From Stictocephala bisonia (lineage: Eukaryota > Arthropoda > Insecta > Hemiptera > Membracidae): a stretch of DNA of 64,000 nt. The translations under genes and the position numbers were made by a program. The notes beneath the pieces were generated by a model. The model worked only from the letters and a program-made list of their open reading frames with translations, did no database searches and had not been told where the DNA came from. Positions within the stretch are counted from its first letter, which is position 1; each line of letters opens with the position of its first letter. Where the stretch lies: assembly GCA_035578905.1 (NCBI GenBank), contig JAQJVL010002565.1:27803-91802 (forward strand). Reading direction: 5' to 3'. Shown here in pieces: positions 58,102-64,000 of this stretch.

Positions 58102-58802
58102 GTATATTACTTTGATACATTTTTCGTTTTAAAACTTGTCATTATAAACAATTAAAATATGAATATAATAATTGTTCCCGTTTTTTATATTAAATCCAAT
58201 GTGTAATCAACTTAAACTATAAAAATATTTTATATGACAAGGTGACTCTCAAACTTTCTTTTTTTTAAATCTATGAATATTAAAAGTTATAAACAAGCTG
58301 CAATATAAAAAATGCTTGTGTTAGTGGTGGTAAAGCGGCCAGACACAGTCGGCCACGAGTGCCTGTGCTCCACGGGTGACGTCATGCGCGGCGGCATACG
58401 AAAACGGCTTCCTATTAGTCCTTCCACCATGCATTTTTAGTATATTCTTAGTAAATTTTGGTCAAAGTGTTTTTCACTATCACTGTTTTTCTTTTATACA
58501 TTTTATTTTTTATGTGAATAGATCATTTTTGTATTTCAACACCTGAACAATTATCTGCCTTCACCAACAATACTCTTGCTTCCTATTAATGTTTTTAATC
58601 TGGATAGTAGAGAGTTTTAAACGTTATATGCGATATACTGCCTGCTTCTTCGACGTACAGTTTTTAACAGATGTTATTTGAAGTGATTTAATTCTTGTTT
58701 TTAGGTGGAGGCTAAAATGTGGTTTTAAATTGTTCATAATAGTGAATGTATTATTGCTTCTGGTAGGTATACAACGTAAATAATTTAGTTAAAAATAAAT
58801 AT
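58102..58802. other. Foldback centre, right spacer with a GC-rich patch
   Basis: 58,320-58,430 is the only GC-rich, CpG-rich patch in the element. It contains TGACGTCA (58,377-58,384, a perfect CRE), GCGCGGCGG and the dyad CGGCC-AGACACAGT-CGGCC. It could be a promoter remnant. The rest is AT-rich. Confidence 0.35.
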
Positions 58803-59880
58803 ATGGTCAGTACATCTCAACTTTTAAATAAATAAATGTAATAAATAAATGTATTAAAATATTTTGAGGACTTTTACTATTAGTGTGAACAATCCTTTGA
58901 GGTATGAACATGAACATATCATAATGAGGTTTTTAACACTTATTTATTAACTAAAAACTTCAAAACTTAACTTCATTCGCATGACTCAATTTATAATATT
59001 TTTAATGCACAAATATTTAAATATGGTCTAACTATTTAAGTATTTTAGTTTATTTTTTAACAATATTATTAAATAGTTTCCTGCTTACTAACCGACAACT
59101 TGAAAACATTTATAAAACTAATTAATGTTACAATTATACAAGTTTATGTCCTAGATAGTTTTAATGCTGAAAACTTGCAACAGGATAGCATGAATTCTCT
59201 GGTGTGTTAATTAAAAAAATATTGTTCTCATGTCACTTGTGGATAAAAAGGGCAACCCAGTCATTATACTGTTACACTCGAGTGCACCAACTCTAAACGG
59301 GTTAAAGTTGTACTATGGTGAATCTGTTGTGTATCGTGCCAATTAAGAAATATTTGCTAACAAATGATGTTAAATCAAAAGAACTTTACTTTTACTAAAA
59401 TACAAATTTTCTACATACATGTATTTTGCATTTGAATAGGAATTACCAGTTTATTATTATAGTGTATTAATGTAATTTATCTAATTTATTGGAAGAATAT
59501 ACCAGTAATTAGTTCCTTTGCTCTTATTTAATATTTTCATTAGAATAGAATGTGATAGAAAATGTGCTTTATTATTACAATAATTTGAAGGTACAACACG
59601 TATCTATAAACACTTGACAACAATGGTTGAGACAACCGTCTGTTTTCGTATGGTTGGCACAGTCCTTCTCTTTCTTCTTGAAAAAAATAAAATAACTTTT
59701 TTCTCAAAAAACTAAGACTTAAAGCTAATATTAAATACAAATGTTTTGCTTTGAAAGTGACGTTTTAGTTTAATTTTATCAGTTTTTTGTTTTCCTAAAA
59801 AATGTTGTTACCGATATATTTAATTTAATGTAGGCCATTAAAAAAACAAGTAATTAACATTCCCTCCTCAACTTTGCGCA
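58803..59880 (-). repeat. Right arm, unique part
   Basis: Inverted copy of 55,091-56,146. Differences include an extra AATAAATGTAATAAATA near 58,831-58,850 and GGTATGAACATGAACATATC around 58,901. Confidence 0.8.
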
Positions 59881-60180
59881 ATTGGTTCATGTCGTAACCG
59901 ATGACATTCAATTGGTTCATGTCGTAACCAATGACATTCAATTGGTTCATGTCGTAACCAATGACATTCAATTGGTTCATGTCGTAACCAATGACATTCA
60001 AGTGGTTCATGTCGTAACCAATGACATTCAATTGGTTCATGTCGTAACCAATGACATTCAATTGGTTCATGTCGTAACCAATGACATTCAATTGGTTCAT
60101 GTCGTAACCAATGACATTCAATTGGTTCATGTCGTAACCAATGACATTCAATTGGTTCATGTCGTAACCAATGACATTCA
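59881..60180 (-). repeat. 30-bp tandem array, right arm (10 units)
   Basis: Ten units of ATTGGTTCATGTCGTAACCA ATGACATTCA in perfect register. One unit has AACCGATG and one has AGTGGTT; the rest are identical. The copy number differs from the left arm (6), so the arrays changed independently after the arms formed. Confidence 0.95.
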
Positions 60181-60188
60181 ACTGAGGT

Positions 60189-61479
60189 CCTCGAGTAGGA
60201 CTTGGTACTCAGCCTGCGTCCCGGCCATTCTTCTGCCATCTGTATTGTGCTGGCCTTGCCCGGGGACCACGTAATAGAGCCTATTGTGCGCCTCCGCTAC
60301 CCACTTTACAACTTAGGGAGCCTCTCTTCTGTCCTCAGATCAGTCTTTTCCAAGTTTGTTTTGGCGGCTGAGCTGGGGGTGGTTGGTTCATTTTGCTGTT
60401 GAGCGGAACTTTTGAATAATACGCCTAGGCCAAGCAAGAAAAAAGTGCCAAGAATGTACATAAACTTTTCACACAGCCTAAACATTAAAAGGACTTTTTT
60501 TTAAACAATTATTTATTTTTAAATGTAAGTGTTATATTTGTTTGAGAATTTTATAATTATCGTTAAATAGTATTTAATTTGTTTGATCTGTTAATTCTAA
60601 ATATTTGGGTACGTCTTTAAAATTTGATATTTCTACTGTCTATAAATTATATATTATTTTCTCTGTTATGTTAGACCTAGTTATTAAGTTTGTATTTATT
60701 TTTTTTAGTATAATGTTAACCTGTTTTTTTGATAAAACGGTACCGTGCTAAACTTTCTCTTTAATTCTTTTTATTTTTAAAGTATTTCACCAAAAGGGGA
60801 TTAATTAATAACTTTTTACTTTTAATTTCAATTCGGAGCTTCACAGGGATTCCGGCTGACTCCCTGTCCTCGGTGGAATCATGGGATGTGGGCTAAATTG
60901 CCATTTAATTGGTTCTGTTCAAATTTCAATTTTTTTTCAATGGAATTTCTCTTAAATTTAGTCTTTCTAGTAATTCTGCAGATAGGCACGTCTGTACTTT
61001 CATTTTTGATATTAGTAGCTTTCACCAATTTTGTGTATAGTCTGTAATTCATTGTTTATTTTTGTGTTTCATAATGTATTTCTTGTTTTGATCGTTTTCT
61101 GAGATTGTGGCCTTCTGCCAAATTTGTTGTTTGCTTTTGTAATAAATAGTTTTTTTTGGCTTACCTGCCGAGTTGTGATTTAACCCTCCCACTGCCGCCC
61201 GTGATCCTATAGCTTGCTGGTTTTGAGCCATCCTCCAGTACGGCACGACTTTCAGTTTTGGTGGGGGATGAGTTTCATTGTTGGAAAAAAATTTAACGAT
61301 TACTGAATCTTATTTTATGTGTATTTTGTTAAAGTATTTCAAAATTACATTGTATGTGGCGTGTTAATTTTAATTTTCTATTTCTAGTACTTGCCCGTTT
61401 CTAGGTCAATATCTCGGCAGTGTTGTTTTGGTAAATGTTCACTGTAACACATAAAGCAAGATGATTTTGTGCTGTATAT
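60189..61479. other. Flank with GC-richer islands
   Basis: 60,190-60,480, 60,835-60,900 and 61,150-61,270 are GC-richer than usual here. A TAATAAATAG polyadenylation-like signal at 61,139 lies between the latter two, which could mean decayed LTR or gene sequence. No protein family was recognised; the 60,202-60,402 frame partly overlaps a repeat edge and is not supported. Confidence 0.35.
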
Positions 61480-61961
61480 ACTCCCGATGCATATGTAGAC
61501 ATTAAAAATGAACTTCTTCTTTTCGATACCTCAGATTACACATCTACCCACACATGTTACAGTGTTGAAAATAAAAAACAGTTAAGAAAATTTAAAGACG
61601 AACTTAATTCAAAACCTACTAAAGAAATTATTGGTTTAAAAGCAAAGTGCTATTCTGTATTAAAAGCTGATCAAGAGGAGAAAACGATAGCAAAGGGTGT
61701 GCCCGAGTTGCGATAAAAAAACAATTGTAACATCAAATGTATAAATATTGGCTTTTTAATCACGAACTTAAAGTAACTTCCGCGCTAAACATTTCCAGTA
61801 AACACATAACAAAATTGTCCTTGTGCCCATTTGACGACAAAAGATACATTTTAGAAAATGGAATAGATACTTTAGCCTATGGTCATCACTTTATTGGCAA
61901 ACAACGAGCTTTAGAGCATGATCATGATTTTATTACTAAAAAAATTAAAACTCACCCATAA
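61480..61961 (+). pseudogene. Maverick/Polinton-type DNA polymerase, C-terminal fragment
   Basis: Reads DAYVDIKNELLLFDTSDY, FKDELNSKPTKEIIGLKAKC, then EEKTIAKGV, a stop and frame change at about 61,715, then a 74-aa frame with LCPFDDKRYILENGIDTLAY-GH. 'FDTSDY', 'KFKDE-N' and 'L-PFDDKRYIL-DGI-TLAYGH' are hallmark C-terminal signatures of insect Polinton/adintovirus-like polymerases. It corresponds to the region after motif C. The catalytic domains are absent upstream, so the fragment is inactive. It differs in sequence and strand from the 14.8-18.5 kb gene and lacks that gene's ending, so it represents another lineage. Confidence 0.85.
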
Positions 61962-63089
61962 TCTCAGGATGGTATTTACCTAAACTTTAAAAATAAATAA
62001 ATATGAAAACACTAAAAAAATTATAAAGTTATATACACAATTATGTACAGTTGAAATATAAAAATTAATAAAAGCACAACTAAAATTACAATTATTAGTT
62101 CAAACAACATAATGTTCGAGCATCTTTCCAGAACCGTTAGCCTCCCCATGACTGACTATCACTCCCTTCCACCACCACTCCTTCCTTTCCCGCATCCTGT
62201 TCTTAATGTGTCGCTTGCATATGGCGCCAATCAGTCCTCTAGCTTCTTCCACTACATTGGAACTTTGTTAAACTTTTCTAAAAAGTCTTTAAAATCTATC
62301 GAAAATTACTTATATCAAATTAATTGTTCTAAAATATTTACCAAGGTATTATATTGAAAATGTAAGATTGGACAGTTTTTTGTATATACTAAACTGTAGA
62401 TTTGTACATAACTTATCCGTAATACTGTTTGGTTGGATTTTACTTTGTGTAAATTTAAAAATGTAAAACATTACAAAACCGGGTCCTTTAACGGTTTTAA
62501 TGTGGTACCTTTTAAGTGGTTGTACGAATGCAGCTTTGGGGTACATCTGGAGTATGGTATTCAAACACTACTACAAGGACATAATCCTTTATATAATTAT
62601 TGTAAAACGGAAATTTAATAATTGTTAGGAAGGATTCAATTAATAATGTACGTATAATACATGCAAAGTCTACGAGTAATACTTTGAACACTAACACATT
62701 GTTACAGGATGTGGCTCACAACATCAATCTTATCGTTTGTGTCACAACAATAAAGGCAAAATTTCAGTTTGCTTTTTATTGTTAATAATATAGAGATTAT
62801 ATACTTCCAACTACATAGGATTGAAGAAAAAAATGAGTGATGGAATGGGATTATACTCTTGCTATAACCCATGGTTACTAACATGACCGTAGAAACCAAA
62901 TTTACGGCACTCGTAGGGCTCAGCCCGACCGTAGCGCAATGTAGAAACCTCCTTCTAGATTATGGTAACTCCTACGCCAGGTAAGAAATGTTAAGTTAGT
63001 TTTGAGTAAACTTTTTTATCGTCAACCTTTTAAAACAATTTGTAAAGTAAATTCTGTTATACTATGGACACGTTTGTAAGATTTCATTA
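61962..63089. other. Flank without recognised gene
   Basis: An 81-codon frame at 62,112-62,357 has a proline-rich stretch (HSLPPPLLPFPHPV) but no family match. Short frames around 62,350-62,900 lie on both strands and are not supported. Confidence 0.3.
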
Positions 63090-63369
63090 CTAAAATTTGA
63101 AAACGGTTATCTCTAGCTCTGTGTAAATGTGTATAGAATACCGTACCATCGAGGTGAAGGCGGACCAAATTTTATAAAATATCGCCCGACTGTTCTCCAA
63201 GGCAGCCATTAAACGCGTAAGCCCTGAGGCAGTCCTGCAGTTTGGATCTGGGCTAAACCCCGTAATACCTTGAGTCACAGTCAGGGCCCTCGTATGGTAC
63301 GATTGAACGTTATCCGTAGGTCCCGCGTGCAATATCTATCTGTTTAGAAAAAAAAAAAAAAAAAAAAAA
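63090..63369 (+). repeat. GC-rich segment followed by 22 A: possible retroposed copy
   Basis: 63,110-63,340 is GC-rich (GGCAGCCATTAAACGCGTAA, CTGAGGCAGTCCTGCAG) and ends in TTTAG plus 22 A (63,348-63,369). Such a layout is typical of a SINE or a processed transcript copy. The body is not recognised, and the minus frame within it is not supported. Confidence 0.35.
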
Positions 63370-64000
63370 CACAGGACAAATCTATAAACAAAAAAAAAAC
63401 ATACTGTAAACAGCAGAACCAAACAAATATAATAAAATAATTCAAAATGAAAAAATAAAAAAACCCTTTGTAAGTTTTTACGTTAAGGAAGGCTTCTCTA
63501 AGTAAAGTGACGTCTTTACTTTCAGAGGGACCAAAAAAGTATAAAAAAGTACAAAAATTAAAAAAAATCTTAAGTAATTTTGGGTGGTAGCATTCTGTTG
63601 AATGGCTACCACCGTAATGAGCGTTTTGATTGGGGCTCATTACACTAAAATACCCCTGCGGGGATACCAGTCCTCCATCGGGTGCGTCCCATGGGAATTG
63701 GGCAATGCCCTTCAGTTTTGCCTTCAGCTTACTTGAGGGTAGTGAGGAATTAAATACTCACCGTGAAAAAACTGGTTAAATATCTAAAGCTCAAAGCTAT
63801 GCACTATTTTGATACAAGTCTTGAAAAACCCGGTGCATAAAACTCCGGATTGATTCAAGACATGGATTGCAAGAAGATAATCCATGGACAGGCCCTTACA
63901 ATAAAAGCAATTACAAAATAAAGGTATTTTTTATGCCAATACGAAAGAAGAAAAACTGTTTAATGAACCTAAAAGGCATTCTCCATTCTCTTTCAGGAAA
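63370..64000. other. Right edge; GC-richer patch at 63,590-63,760
   Basis: After an A-rich zone, 63,590-63,760 has dyads (GGTAGC...GCTACC at 63,585-63,610; AATGAGC...GCTCATT at 63,616-63,642; CCCATGGG at 63,689) and TACCCCTGCGGGGATACC. This may be the 5' end of a retroelement running off the window. No frame supports it here. Confidence 0.3.

Larger units (their letters stand above)
54904..60188. mobile_element. Foldback element with >1.2-kb inverted arms ending in 30-bp tandem repeats
   Basis: Left arm 54,904-56,146 (1.24 kb) and right arm 58,803-60,188 (1.39 kb) are inverted copies; compared stretches differ at roughly 3% of positions. Both arms begin with the same ACCTCAG, followed by an array of a 30-bp unit (6 units left, 10 right) that accounts for most of the length difference. 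They then share about 1.05 kb of unique sequence. Arms with terminal tandem repeats around a central loop are the architecture of Foldback/Galileo-type elements. The 2.66-kb centre holds only LINE debris, and no transposase was recognised. I saw no target duplication outside ACCTCAG/CTGAGGT. The alternative is a non-transposon inverted duplication. Confidence 0.75.

Noticed and set aside
54869..60274. Repetitive peptides (HWLRHEPIEC, VHVVTNDIQL, NVIGYDMNQL) in the foldback arrays
   Set aside because: A 30-bp period keeps all frames open on both strands; three different peptides from the same DNA show it is an artefact.
63344..63640. 98-aa minus-strand frame ending in a Phe-rich tail
   Set aside because: The tail is simply the complement of the 22-A run and A-rich DNA.

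Overview
The window reads as nuclear DNA of an arthropod, most likely an insect. It is strongly AT-rich, carries an array of the insect telomeric pentamer TTAGG, and is filled with decayed mobile elements typical of insect genomes: a P/THAP9-like transposase, Jockey/CR1-group non-LTR retrotransposons, tRNA-related SINEs and Maverick/Polinton-type DNA polymerase genes. I found no intact host gene, no rRNA or complete tRNA gene, and no bacterial-type operon. Nearly every coding stretch is a pseudogene with frameshifts and stops. The species cannot be fixed from sequence reading alone.

Layout. 0.8-1.2 kb: P-like transposase relic. 2.45-2.58 kb: a tiny transposon with 32-bp inverted ends, an 8-bp target duplication and ten GGTTA units as its core. 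2.8-8.26 kb: a 5.5-kb segment with short inverted ends and GTTGGC-rich subterminal repeats, holding a CpG promoter-like patch and possible exons. 9.3-18.5 kb: relics of a Polinton/Maverick-like element, with decayed plus-strand ORFs (one with 25-residue coiled-coil-like repeats) and a minus-strand protein-primed B-family DNA polymerase that has lost motif B and is split by a SINE. Related sequences in inverted orientation at 1.72-1.99 and 19.75-20.03 kb could be its terminal repeats. 21.8-29.6 kb: a block of five different minisatellites or satellites (about 47, 35/39, 114, 108 and 22 bp units). 29.8-40.2 kb: a nearly full-length LINE (+), a truncated LINE (-) that it apparently landed in, and an ORF1-only LINE derivative with its own A-tail (-). 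40.2-51.5 kb: more copies of the 22-bp minisatellite, a 340-bp tandem family, SINEs, LINE relics and a 68-bp minisatellite. 51.8-54.0 kb: LINE relic and an unidentified decayed coding region. 54.9-60.19 kb: a foldback structure whose 1.24 and 1.39 kb arms look about 97% identical and end in arrays of a 30-bp unit; its 2.7-kb centre holds rearranged LINE fragments. 61.48-61.96 kb: a second Polinton-type polymerase C-terminus.

The elements are layered. Old Polinton and LINE copies are broken by SINEs and by a younger LINE, and the foldback arms appear much younger than the LINE pieces they enclose. The best candidates for something not yet described are the foldback element, the TTAGG-core MITE, the ORF1-only LINE derivative and the Polinton-like element. 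Positions of element ends are by eye and may be off by tens of bases.
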